Below, piece by piece: positions 24,687 through 33,512 of a stretch of DNA of 64,000 nucleotides; position 1 is the stretch's first letter, and the number at the start of each line of letters is the position of its first letter. The position numbers and the translations under genes were made by a program. The notes beneath the pieces were generated by a model. The model saw only the letters and a list, made by a program, of their open reading frames with translations, had not been told where the DNA came from and did not search any database. The stretch is from CAZSBB01 sp964605235 (GTDB taxonomy: Bacteria; Planctomycetota; Phycisphaerae; Phycisphaerales; Phycisphaeraceae), in the NCBI GenBank assembly GCA_964605235.1, contig CAZSBB010000003.1:137114-201113 (forward strand), written 5' to 3'.

Positions 24687-27080
24687 CTACGGCTTCTGCC
24701 GCAACAGCTCCGGCAAACGCCAGGTCACCGCGTTGTTGGCGCTGCTGCTTTCCGCTGGGGTCGCGCTCACCAGTTCCAACGTCAATTCCTGACCCCCCAG
24801 CAAATCCGCCTGGGTATAGCTCAGTTCCAACGAAGGCAGCACACCCGGCGCGGCGGCGGGCAACGGCGGCAAGGCCCGTTCGCGCAGCACCTGACCATCC
24901 AGACGCCAGCGTACGCGCCCCTGCCCCGCCGACGCGCCGAGGTTCACCGCGCTGGCGCGCAGCAGCAGATGACCGTCATCGCGCCAGCGGAAGGTCGGCT
25001 CCAGCAACGCCAGATCGCAACGCGGGACTTCCTGTGCCGCGGTCTGCCGCAGTTGCACCACCGTCGCCCCCGGATTCAGCCGCAACGTCAATTCCGAACC
25101 CCGCGTCAGGTTGGGGCGTGCTTCCAGCAGCGTGAACTCATCCGCCAGCTCATCGCCATCCCGGTCCGGGCCCACCGCCAGTTCGTAGTCGCCTGACTGA
25201 AGATTCCACAGGCGCAAGGTCACCGTGGTCTGCTGACTGCCCAGATGATGCAGCAGCAGATGCAGTGACTGGGCGCTTTGCCGCGCCACCAGCGGCGCCA
25301 CGTCCTCGGGCAGCATGGGCCATGTCACCGCCGGCTGCCCCACCGTCGGCAAATCATCGCTGGGCGCCAGGCCGCCGAGCATCGCGGCGCTGAGCAACCA
25401 GCCGCCGGGCAACGCGGGCAGGCCTGGCCGACCGGACACGCTGTCGCCCACCACTTCCGCCTGGCCGTTCTGCAATTCGTCCCAGACGGCATGCAGCGCC
25501 CGTTCCAGCACGCGCGGCTCCCGGGTGCGCCACCAGCACGCCAGCCATTGCCACTCCGTGCGCGGCGTCCAGGACATGTCGGCCGGGTTGCGGAAACCGT
25601 CCTGCAACTGTTGCCGCAACGCCCAGTCATCCACCCCGCCTGTCCCCGCCAGCGTGTCCCACCAGTTGGCGCTGGGCTGCGGGTTCAGCAGCAAGGCGGT
25701 GGTCTGCCCCAGCGGATCACGCGCGGCAAACGCCGGCTGCGTATTGATCCAGGTCTGCCATTGCTGCTGGCGCTCGCGCGGCAAACCAACCTGATTGCTC
25801 CACCAGCGCCACGCCTGCCGCTCCAGCACATCCGCCAGCTCCGTCGCACGCGGCGGCTGCGCCAACTGACGCAAACGCCGGGGGGCTTCATGCAGGCAAC
25901 CGGTCGCCAAATCCAGCGCGTGCAGGCGCGCCGTCTGTTGCCAGGGAATCGTCGCCGGCTGACGGATAAGTTCACTGAGCCGAGCGACGGCGGCGGCATC
26001 GCCCAGCAGCGGCGACACATGACTGACGCCCCAGCGCGCATGCTGACGACGCAGCGCCAGCGCCAAGGCGGCCCAGGTCGGCGTCCCGGCGGGCGGGCTT
26101 TGATGACTGCTGGTATGGGCGTGATTCCGCAGTTGCCGTTGCCAGGCGCCCGACAAGCCGGAACGCTGCAACAACGCCTGCGCCAGCAGCGGACAGCGTT
26201 CCCGTTCCAGCGGCCAGCCGACGGCCGAATCGATCCCGGCATACCACCGGGCGCAGGCGGCCTGATCATTTTCGATGCCACCCTCCGGGGCGCGCTCCGC
26301 GCCCGTCAGCGTGCCGGGAGTGGGCAGGCGACCTTCGCGCAGGCCGGCGGTCTGGGCGGGGGTCAACTCGTAGCCGCAGACGAACAGGTCATCGATGCCC
26401 TGCGCAGGCGTCAGTTCCAGACACAGCGGCCAACCACCAGGTGTCCAGGGCGCGCCAGCTCCGCGTGCTTGCGTGACGCCATCCACATCCACGCGCCACT
26501 GCCCGCGTCCGCTGTCCCACACCAGCGCCAGGTGATGCCAGTTGCCATCGTCCCACAGCCCGGCATCAAGCTCCGCGCCGCGTGCCTGTCCCTGTCGATC
26601 GAACCACCAGACGCGCAGCCACGCACCGCTGCGTTCCACGCGCAGCAGCCCATGCGGGTGGCCGCCAGGTTGGCTGGTGAGCGTCAGCAGTGGGCCGGCG
26701 TCGGCGGGCAGGCGGGCGAAGCAGACGATCGAGCCGCGTTGCCCTGCGCCCAGGCCTGCGGCGCGGTAGTGCAGCGCCCCGGCTGCGCAGCCGTTGCCCC
26801 GCGCGGCGGTGACGATGCTGCCCTGCTGCGCCGGCTCGGCGTCGGCGTCATGGGCGCTGACGGTGGTGAAATCCGGCGCGGTGCTGTGATCGAAGCTCAG
26901 GTACAGCAGGGTCTGCGCTTCGCGCAGTTCGCGCTGCTGGTACTGTCCGAACGCACACGGCGTCAACGCCAGCAGCCCCAGCACGATGAGCAATAGCCAT
27001 CTGCCGATACGGGAGCCCGGGGATTCCGGGGATACCGGGGGGGGTTCCACAGATTTCAAGTGGAGTAGTTGCAGTGCCAT
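24687..27080 (-). CDS. Exported LamG-like protein of unknown function
   Basis: A long N-terminal region with a hydrophobic segment (RWLLLIVLGLLALTPCAFG, about 27-45) is a signal peptide. Residues about 55-250 are a LamG/concanavalin-like jelly roll (LLYLSFDHSTAPDF, DDGNWHHLALVWDSGRGQW, DVDGV). The middle is helical and unassigned. The last 200 residues are beta-rich (LRLWNLQSGDYELAVGPDRDGD, NLGASAGQGRVRWRLDGQVL), resembling CARDB-type adhesion domains. No catalytic motif is seen. The DRDGDELAD stretch could bind calcium. Probably a cell-surface or secreted protein that binds carbohydrate. Confidence 0.75.
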   Translation of the reverse strand: MALQLLHLKSVEPPPVSPESPGSRIGRWLLLIVLGLLALTPCAFGQYQQRELREAQTLLYLSFDHSTAPDFTTVSAHDADAEPAQQGSIVTAARGNGCAAGALHYRAAGLGAGQRGSIVCFARLPADAGPLLTLTSQPGGHPHGLLRVERSGAWLRVWWFDRQGQARGAELDAGLWDDGNWHHLALVWDSGRGQWRVDVDGVTQARGAGAPWTPGGWPLCLELTPAQGIDDLFVCGYELTPAQTAGLREGRLPTPGTLTGAERAPEGGIENDQAACARWYAGIDSAVGWPLERERCPLLAQALLQRSGLSGAWQRQLRNHAHTSSHQSPPAGTPTWAALALALRRQHARWGVSHVSPLLGDAAAVARLSELIRQPATIPWQQTARLHALDLATGCLHEAPRRLRQLAQPPRATELADVLERQAWRWWSNQVGLPRERQQQWQTWINTQPAFAARDPLGQTTALLLNPQPSANWWDTLAGTGGVDDWALRQQLQDGFRNPADMSWTPRTEWQWLACWWRTREPRVLERALHAVWDELQNGQAEVVGDSVSGRPGLPALPGGWLLSAAMLGGLAPSDDLPTVGQPAVTWPMLPEDVAPLVARQSAQSLHLLLHHLGSQQTTVTLRLWNLQSGDYELAVGPDRDGDELADEFTLLEARPNLTRGSELTLRLNPGATVVQLRQTAAQEVPRCDLALLEPTFRWRDDGHLLLRASAVNLGASAGQGRVRWRLDGQVLRERALPPLPAAAPGVLPSLELSYTQADLLGGQELTLELVSATPAESSSANNAVTWRLPELLRQKP

Positions 27081-27158
27081 GGGTGCATGTTAAGCTAGCA
27101 GGTTCGGGTTTTGTCGGAGCCCGATGCGAATGATCCATGGACACCACGGAGGGCGCCA

Positions 27159-30100
27159 ATGGCGTGGTTGAACGCCTGGACCCCGTTTTTTCAAGCCCAA
27201 ACCCGTGTACAGGGGCGCGCCTGCAGCCAGGAAGGCCGGCTGCAGCGCGTCGAACCCAGCGGTGATGAACTGGCGCGGTTTGAGGTTGAGGACGAAGGCA
27301 ATCGGTACGAGGTGACTGTCGCTCCCGACAGCGCCGGGGCGGTGCTGTCGTGTGATTGCGAACGCTTCGCCACCGGGGTGTACTGCAGCCACATCTGGGC
27401 GGCGCTGGGCGAGTTGCAACAGAATCCCACGGGGTCGGAGAACCAGTTCCCCGACCTGGGTGAGCTGCGGCCACGTCCGCCCAAGGCGCGCAAACGCAAG
27501 GCGGCAGTGCAGCGACGCCAGCAGGCGGACCCGCCCTGGCTGCAGACGCTGAGCCTGCTGCGAATGAGCCAGGCGGAGTTGGACGAGGCCGCGGCTTTGC
27601 TGCCGGTGCAGCGGCAGGTGTGCTACATCATCGATGTGGACAGTTCGGCGCGCCGACAGTCGCTGGTGATCGAACTGCGTCAGCGTCAGCCGACCGCCAC
27701 CGGCTGGGGTAAGCCGCGGGCGCTGAAGATCAACAATGCCGTGGTCGGCGAGTTGACCGAGCCGGAGGACCGCGAGTTGTGCGCCCTGATCCTCGGGGCG
27801 ACCTGGGTCAGCGATGACGAAGCCGAGTCGCTGATGCGCTACGAGAGCGATCGCGGGCGCAGCCGCTTCCGTCTGCACAGCGGGGCGTGGCGGCTGATGA
27901 TGTACCGGATGCTCGCCACCGAGCGTTGCTTTCTGGAGTTGGGCGATGAATTGCTGCCCCTGGCGTGGGACGCGGGACATCCGGCCGGCAACGCCGACCT
28001 GACCGCCGACACCTGGACGCTCTGGCTGTTCGGCATGGATGGGCCGACCGACCTGGACCTGTCGCTGGAGTTGCGGCGGCGCGGCCGGCGCGTGCCGGTG
28101 GATCGCCCGCGCCTGCTGCTGGGCGGCCCGGATGGCCTGGTCATCCTCGATCACCTGGTGGCGCCGTTTGACGACCATGGCGCGATTCGCTGGCTGGCGC
28201 ACCTTCGTGACCTGCAAAGCGAAGCGGGCAACGGGGCGTTGCGGGTGCCCAAGGTGGACATCGACCGCTTTCTGGATCGGCTCTACACGCTGCCGCAGCT
28301 TCCTGAGATTGACCTGCCCGAAGGCTACGGCAAGCAGGAACAGTTGCTCAAGCCCCAGCCGATCATCGATATTTTCAGCCCCGATCATGCGGCGCGCGAC
28401 ACCAGCGGGGCACGCGGCCAGCTCACCGCGACCGTGACGTTCCAATACGGCAGCGCGGTGGTGAACCCGGCGGACACCAATCGGTTCGTCACTTCCCAGC
28501 CGGCGCCGCCGACGACGGAAGCAGACGCAGGGCCACCCCTGGAAATACCGCCGCCGGGCGCATTGCCGGACCCTGCGGCGGAAGTCGCACAAACAGACGT
28601 GGCGCAGGCAGAAGTTGTCGAAGCCGAAGGCGCTGAGGCAGAGACCGCTGGCGAACCCGGCGTTATCACCCCCGCCACGGGCGAGCAGATTCTCATTCGC
28701 CGTGACCGCGCCCTGGAGCGCAACGCGCTGGGCTGGTTGCTGACCATCGGCTTCCGGCAGGCGCCCGGCAGCGGGCAATCACTGACGCTCTCGCCACGAC
28801 AATTGCCGCAGGTGGTCAGCGCCCTGCTGGCGCGCAACTGGCGCGTGCGCGCCGATGAACGGCTGATCCGTCAGCCCGGCCCACCGCGTTTGAGCGTCAC
28901 CAGCGGCATCGACTGGTTCGAGCTGCGCGGCTCGGTGCGCTTCACCACCGATGCCGGCGAAGTGGAAGTCGATCTGCCCCGCCTGCTCGCCGCCGCCCGC
29001 GCCGGACGCAACCTCATCGACCTGGGCGATGGCACCCAGGGCCTGCTCCCCCAGCAATGGCTCGAGGAACATGGCCTGCTCACCACCATCGGCGATCTGG
29101 AAGACGATCACCTGCGCTTCCGCCCCAGTCAGGCGGCACTGCTCGACACGCTGCTGCGCCGGCAGGAACAGGTCGCCATTGATGAAGGTTTCGAACAGGT
29201 GCGCCAGCGCCTGCTGCGTTTCGACGGCATCAAGCCGCTGACGCCCGCGCCGAGCTTCCGCGGCTCGCTGCGCGCTTACCAGCAGGAAGCACTCGGCTGG
29301 TTCGACTTCCTGCGCCACTTCGGCATGGGCGGCATCCTCGCCGACGACATGGGTCTGGGTAAAACCGTTCAGGTGCTGGCGCTGCTCGACAGCTGGTATC
29401 AGGCGTCCGGCACCGAAGCCCGGGCGCCCAGCCTGATCGTCGCGCCGCGCTCGGTGGTGTTCAACTGGGTCGATGAAGCCCATCGCTTCGCCCCCGACCT
29501 GCGCGTGCAGGTCTACAGCGGAACTGAACGCGAAACCCTGCGCAAACAGTTTGCCGAGCAACATCTGATCGTCACCAGCTACGGCCTGATGCGGCGCGAC
29601 ATCACCGAACTGCAGCAATTCGCCTTCGACTATGTGGCGCTTGACGAAGCCCAGGCGATCAAAAACCCCGGCTCGCAATCCGCCAAAGCGGCGCGCCTGC
29701 TCAACGCCACCTACCGGCTGGCGCTCACCGGCACCCCCGTGGAAAACCACCTGGGCGATCTGTGGTCGATCTTCGAATTCCTCAACCCCGGCATGCTCGG
29801 CGCCAGCACACGCTTCTCCACGCTGGTGCGCAGCCCCCACACCGGCGCCACGCGCACCAGCGTCACCCCGGTGAGCAACACCACCAGCGGCCTGGCGGTC
29901 AAGGATGTCGATGCTCCCCGCGCTGCCCAGGTGGCGCAGCAGGTGGCGACGGCGCTTCGGCCGTTTGTGCTGCGTCGCACCAAGGCTCAGGTGCTCAAGG
30001 ACCTGCCCGAGAAAACCGAGCAGACCATCGTCTGCGAAATGGAACCCGCGCAGCGCCGGCTGTATGACGAGCTGCGCGAGTACTACCGCCACGCCCTGCT

Positions 30101-30752
30101 GGGTCGCTCCGGCGCCCCCGGATCCCCCGGTGCCCCCGGAGGTGGTGGCGGCGGCAATGCCATCATGGTGCTCGAAGCCCTGCTGCGGCTGCGCCAGGCG
30201 GCGTGCCATCCGGGGCTGATCGACGCCGCCCGCGCCGGCGAGGAGAGCGCCAAGCTCGAAGCCCTCACCGATGCTTTGGTGGAACTGATCGAGGAAGGCC
30301 ACAAGGCGCTGGTGTTCAGCCAGTTCGTGGAAATGCTCACGCTGGTGCGCAAGCGGCTCGATGAGCTGGGCATCGTGTACGAATACCTCGACGGGCAGAC
30401 GCGCGACCGCAAACGCCGGGTCGATCACTTCCAGGCGGACCCGGATTGCCCGGTGTTCCTCATCAGCCTCAAGGCCGGCGGCCTGGGCCTGAACCTCACC
30501 GCCGCCGAGTACGTGTTCATCCTCGATCCGTGGTGGAACCCCGCGGTGGAACAGCAGGCCATCGACCGCACCCACCGCATCGGACAGACCCGGCATGTGT
30601 TCGCGTATCGGCTGATCTGCAAGGACACCGTCGAGCAGCGCATCGCGGAATTGCAGGAAAAGAAACGCCGACTCGCGGACGCCATCGTCGGCGGACAGGA
30701 AAACCTGCTCTCGAGCCTGACCCGCGACGAGTTGGAACAACTTTTAAGCTGA
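27159..30752 (+). CDS. SNF2-family DNA-dependent ATPase with SWIM zinc finger
   Basis: The 1197-residue protein opens with a SWIM finger (CDCERFATGVYCSHIWAAL, about 64-82) with CxC and CxH ligands. It has a long middle region and a SNF2 motor: Walker A ADDMGLGKTVQ (about 727), DEAQAIKN (about 828), LTGTPVENHLGDLWSIFEFLNPG, and C-terminal helicase motifs LVFSQFVEML, LISLKAGGLGLNLTAAEYV and QAIDRTHRIGQTR. Such proteins remodel protein-DNA complexes or act on RNA polymerase. The start ATG 27159 follows GGAGGG. Two low-complexity inserts are odd: an Ala/Glu-rich stretch (about 445-510) and a Gly/Pro run (GAPGSPGAPGGGGGG) in the C-terminal half. A family-A hairpin follows. Confidence 0.9.
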   Translation: MAWLNAWTPFFQAQTRVQGRACSQEGRLQRVEPSGDELARFEVEDEGNRYEVTVAPDSAGAVLSCDCERFATGVYCSHIWAALGELQQNPTGSENQFPDLGELRPRPPKARKRKAAVQRRQQADPPWLQTLSLLRMSQAELDEAAALLPVQRQVCYIIDVDSSARRQSLVIELRQRQPTATGWGKPRALKINNAVVGELTEPEDRELCALILGATWVSDDEAESLMRYESDRGRSRFRLHSGAWRLMMYRMLATERCFLELGDELLPLAWDAGHPAGNADLTADTWTLWLFGMDGPTDLDLSLELRRRGRRVPVDRPRLLLGGPDGLVILDHLVAPFDDHGAIRWLAHLRDLQSEAGNGALRVPKVDIDRFLDRLYTLPQLPEIDLPEGYGKQEQLLKPQPIIDIFSPDHAARDTSGARGQLTATVTFQYGSAVVNPADTNRFVTSQPAPPTTEADAGPPLEIPPPGALPDPAAEVAQTDVAQAEVVEAEGAEAETAGEPGVITPATGEQILIRRDRALERNALGWLLTIGFRQAPGSGQSLTLSPRQLPQVVSALLARNWRVRADERLIRQPGPPRLSVTSGIDWFELRGSVRFTTDAGEVEVDLPRLLAAARAGRNLIDLGDGTQGLLPQQWLEEHGLLTTIGDLEDDHLRFRPSQAALLDTLLRRQEQVAIDEGFEQVRQRLLRFDGIKPLTPAPSFRGSLRAYQQEALGWFDFLRHFGMGGILADDMGLGKTVQVLALLDSWYQASGTEARAPSLIVAPRSVVFNWVDEAHRFAPDLRVQVYSGTERETLRKQFAEQHLIVTSYGLMRRDITELQQFAFDYVALDEAQAIKNPGSQSAKAARLLNATYRLALTGTPVENHLGDLWSIFEFLNPGMLGASTRFSTLVRSPHTGATRTSVTPVSNTTSGLAVKDVDAPRAAQVAQQVATALRPFVLRRTKAQVLKDLPEKTEQTIVCEMEPAQRRLYDELREYYRHALLGRSGAPGSPGAPGGGGGGNAIMVLEALLRLRQAACHPGLIDAARAGEESAKLEALTDALVELIEEGHKALVFSQFVEMLTLVRKRLDELGIVYEYLDGQTRDRKRRVDHFQADPDCPVFLISLKAGGLGLNLTAAEYVFILDPWWNPAVEQQAIDRTHRIGQTRHVFAYRLICKDTVEQRIAELQEKKRRLADAIVGGQENLLSSLTRDELEQLLS

Positions 30753-30767
30753 CCGTGGAAATCGCCA

Positions 30768-30895
30768 GCAAAGAAATAACCACTGAGACACAGAGGTCAC
30801 AGAGCCATACACACAGAGTCATGCGTGCCGGTCGAGAGGATATGCCGCCTGCTCAGGTTTTTGCTCCGTGTTCTCTGTGCCTCTGTGGTGACTCT
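30768..30895. repeat. Intergenic hairpin repeat, family A copy 4
   Basis: Left arm CCACTGAGACACAGAGGTCA and right arm TGTTCTCTGTGCCTCTGTGG are near inverse complements around a 70-base spacer. It lies between the SNF2 gene and the M16 gene on the same strand. Confidence 0.65.
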
Positions 30896-30927
30896 GTCAA
30901 ACGCTTTCGAGGACGGGAACGATCTGT

Positions 30928-32160
30928 ATGAGTCAATTGCACACCCGTCAATTCGCCAACGGCGTGACGCTGGTCGCCGAGTCGATCCCCGGCGTGCAGT
31001 CGCTGGCGCTCAAGATCATGACCGGCGGCGGCGTGGGCGCGGAGCCGGCCGCGCAATCCGGCATCGCCCCCCTGCTGGCGGAAATGCTCTGCCGCGGCGC
31101 GGGCGACTTGGACGCCAAGGCCCACAGCGACGCGCTCGACCTGCTGGGCGTGCAGCGCGGCAGCGGGGTGGACTCGCTGCATCTGCGGGTCAGCGCCACC
31201 ATGATTCACCATCAACTGCCCGCCGCCTGGCCGCTGCTGTGCGACATGCTCCGCCGGCCGCGCCTGGAAGCGGACGCGCTGGAGCCGGCGCGCGATCTGG
31301 CGCTGCAGGACCTCGACGCTCTGGAAGATGAACCGCAGCAGAAGACGTTCATCGAGCTGCGCCAGAAGCATTACCCGGCGCCGTTCAACCGCTCCCCGCT
31401 GGGCACCCGGGCGGCGCTGGAAGCGCTGACCATCAAGGACCTCCAGGCGTACTGGCAGCAGGCGGTGCGGCCCGGCGACTGCATCGTCGGCGTGGCGGGC
31501 AAGTTCGATTTCTCTCAGCTCTGCGATCTGGTCGAAGCCCAACTGGGCGACTGGCAAGGCGCCGCGACGCCGCTGGCGATGGGCAGCGCGCCCACGCCCA
31601 GCTACCACCACCTCAAAGCCGAGAGCACGCAGGTGCACATCGGCATCGCATATGACGCCGTGCCGGAGACGGATGAACGCTCGATCCTCCAGCGCACCGC
31701 CGCGGCTGTGCTGTCGGGCGGCATGAGCGGGCGGCTGTTCACCGAGGTGCGCGAGAAACGCGGCCTGTGCTATTCGGTCTACGCCAGCTATGCCGCCAAT
31801 CGGCAATTCGGCGTCATGCTCAGCTATGCCGGGACCACCGTCGCCCGCGCCCAGGAAACGCTCGATGTGCTCGCTGGTGAGCTGCGCCGGCTCAGCGCCG
31901 GCATCGAGGAAGCCGAGTTCCAGCGTGCCATCGTGGGCATGAAATCCCGCCTGGTGATGCAGGGTGAATCCACCGCCGCCCGCGCCGGGGCGATTGCTTC
32001 CGACCAGTACACGTTCGGTCGGCCGCGCCCGCTGGAGGAGCTGATCGCTCTGGTCGATGGCGTCACGCTCGAGCGCGCCGATGACTTCGTGCGCCAGCAG
32101 CCGGCCGGGGCGATGTCCATCGTGACCATCGGCCCGCAACCGCTGACGCCCCCACGGTAA
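30928..32160 (+). CDS. M16-family peptidase homolog lacking the zinc-binding motif
   Basis: The fold is M16: FANGVTLVAESIPGVQSLALKI at the start and SGRLFTEVREKRGLCYSVYASYA in the second half, which is the Gly-rich and Arg/Tyr region of the family. The active-site HxxEH motif, normally GxxHFLEHMLFKG, reads GIAPLLAEMLCRG at about 45-57, so both histidines are absent and zinc cannot bind normally. M16 dimers often pair one active with one inactive subunit. No active partner is adjacent here. It is therefore probably an inactive partner or a binding protein. 410 residues, starting at ATG 30928. Confidence 0.85.
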   Translation: MSQLHTRQFANGVTLVAESIPGVQSLALKIMTGGGVGAEPAAQSGIAPLLAEMLCRGAGDLDAKAHSDALDLLGVQRGSGVDSLHLRVSATMIHHQLPAAWPLLCDMLRRPRLEADALEPARDLALQDLDALEDEPQQKTFIELRQKHYPAPFNRSPLGTRAALEALTIKDLQAYWQQAVRPGDCIVGVAGKFDFSQLCDLVEAQLGDWQGAATPLAMGSAPTPSYHHLKAESTQVHIGIAYDAVPETDERSILQRTAAAVLSGGMSGRLFTEVREKRGLCYSVYASYAANRQFGVMLSYAGTTVARAQETLDVLAGELRRLSAGIEEAEFQRAIVGMKSRLVMQGESTAARAGAIASDQYTFGRPRPLEELIALVDGVTLERADDFVRQQPAGAMSIVTIGPQPLTPPR

Positions 32161-32206
32161 ACTGTCAGCGTCAGTCAGTGCCCGGGAAACGCTGCCAAAG
32201 ACCAGT

Positions 32207-32327
32207 CACCACAGAGACACAGAGAGCACGGAGTCAGGATCACCGAGCGTTGCGGGATAGTTGGGTGAGATTGGTTTTCTCATGCTTTCACTCTGTGTCC
32301 TCGGTGTCTCGGTGGTGAGTCTTAGGC
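32207..32327. repeat. Intergenic hairpin repeat, family A copy 5
   Basis: Left arm CACCACAGAGACACAGAGAG (32208-32227) and right arm CTCTGTGTCCTCGGTGTCTC (about 32291-32310) are near inverse complements. It separates the M16 gene from the coaB operon. Confidence 0.65.
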
Positions 32328-32358
32328 TACTGGCTTCGTCCGGCGCGGAGGCATCGTC

Positions 32359-33045
32359 ATGAGGTTGCTCATCACTGCTGGCCCCACCCGCGAAGCCCTC
32401 GACGCTGTGCGCTTCCTCTCCAATCGTTCCTCGGGCAAGCTGGGCATCGCGCTGGCGCTGTACGCGGCGCGGCAAGGTCATGCCACCACGCTGCTGCTGG
32501 GGCCGGGCACGGATATGAATCTCCCGGCGGATATTTCCTCTTGCGACCACCTGACGCTGCGCCGGTTTGAAAGCTGCGCCGATCTGCAAGCCCTGCTGGG
32601 CGAATGCTGGCCGACGCAGGACGCACTGGTGATGGCGGCAGCGGTGGCGGACTACCGCCCGGCGGCGGTGAGCACGGGCAAGCTGCCGCGTCAGGGGGAG
32701 AAGTTGATCCTGGAACTGGAACCCACGCCGGACCTCGCCGCCCAGGCAGCGCAGCAGCGGACCGGCGCGCAGGTGATTGTCGCCTTCGCATTGGAGGAGC
32801 CGGCGCTGCTGCTGGCGCGGGCGCGGCAGAAACTGGAGCGCAAGGGCGTGGACGCCATCGTGGGCAATCCGCTGCGAACGATGGATGCCGCGGACATTGA
32901 GCCGACGTGGTTGACCGCCGCGGCATGTGAACAACCGGGGCCGATGAGTAAAACGGATTTCGCCGCGTGGCTGCTCGCAAGGGTCGAGCAACTGCACGCG
33001 GCGCGGACGGCACATTCGCAACAAGGATTGAGCCATGATCGTTGA
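32359..33045 (+). CDS. coaB: Phosphopantothenoylcysteine synthetase, stand-alone CoaB domain
   Basis: The 228 residues match the CoaB half of the bifunctional CoaBC. The start ITAGPTREALDAVRFLSNRSSGKLG and the AAAVADYRP motif (about 94-102) are diagnostic. CoaB joins cysteine to 4-phosphopantothenate using CTP or ATP in CoA synthesis. The CoaC decarboxylase half is not fused here and is not beside it. The late NPLRTMDAADIEPTWL segment is shorter than in fused CoaBC. It overlaps the next gene by 11 bases and is cotranscribed with it. GGAGG precedes the ATG. Confidence 0.87.
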   Translation: MRLLITAGPTREALDAVRFLSNRSSGKLGIALALYAARQGHATTLLLGPGTDMNLPADISSCDHLTLRRFESCADLQALLGECWPTQDALVMAAAVADYRPAAVSTGKLPRQGEKLILELEPTPDLAAQAAQQRTGAQVIVAFALEEPALLLARARQKLERKGVDAIVGNPLRTMDAADIEPTWLTAAACEQPGPMSKTDFAAWLLARVEQLHAARTAHSQQGLSHDR

Positions 33046-33511
33046 TGAACTGGCGAACTGCGGCATGTATGCGGCTTTGCACCCGGGCCTGGCGCTGGCG
33101 TTTGGCTGGCTCAAGCGCACCGAATTGGCGACCGTCGCCACCGGCAAGCATGTGGTCGATGGCGACCGGGTGTTCGCGCTGGTGCAGGAGTACCAGAGCA
33201 AGACCGCCCGGCCGATCGTGTGGGAATCGCACCGCAAGTACATCGACGTGCAGCTCATCGTCAGTGGGCGTGAGCGGATGGGTTGCACGCCGCTGAGCAG
33301 CGGGTTGACGGTGACCAGGCCGTATGATGAGGCGGGTGATGCCGCGTTGTACACCGGTGAGGGGTCATTGCTGTATTTCACCGCCGGGATGTTTGCGGTG
33401 TATGGCCCGCGTGATGTGCATGCGCCGGGCGTGGCGTGGGCGGATGCCGCCGAGCCAGTGCGCAAGGTGGTGATGAAGGTGGCGGTGGACGATCAACGCG
33501 ATTGGAGATGA
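33035..33511 (+). CDS. YhcH/YjgK/YiaL family protein (cupin-like)
   Basis: The 158-residue protein has the family's hallmarks: VVDGDRVFALVQEYQSK, SHRKYIDVQLIVSGRERM and YFTAGMFAVYGPRDVHAPGV, with the histidines and Glu that bind metal in the cupin-like barrel. The end MKVAVD is the usual C-terminal motif. Members are linked to sialic acid or other sugar-derivative metabolism (YhcH) and to beta-galactosidase subunit beta. It overlaps coaB and ends 1 base before the nucleoside hydrolase gene, so all three are one operon. Confidence 0.85.
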   Translation: MIVDELANCGMYAALHPGLALAFGWLKRTELATVATGKHVVDGDRVFALVQEYQSKTARPIVWESHRKYIDVQLIVSGRERMGCTPLSSGLTVTRPYDEAGDAALYTGEGSLLYFTAGMFAVYGPRDVHAPGVAWADAAEPVRKVVMKVAVDDQRDWR

Positions 33512-33512
33512 C

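Noticed and set aside
25278..26996. Plus-strand frame of 572 codons over the LamG-like gene
   Set aside because: The minus-strand protein has a signal peptide and jelly-roll segments. The plus-strand translation is Arg/Gln-rich noise.
27090..30740. Minus-strand frames of 562 and 653 codons over the SNF2 gene
   Set aside because: They are antisense to clear helicase motifs and have no domain of their own.
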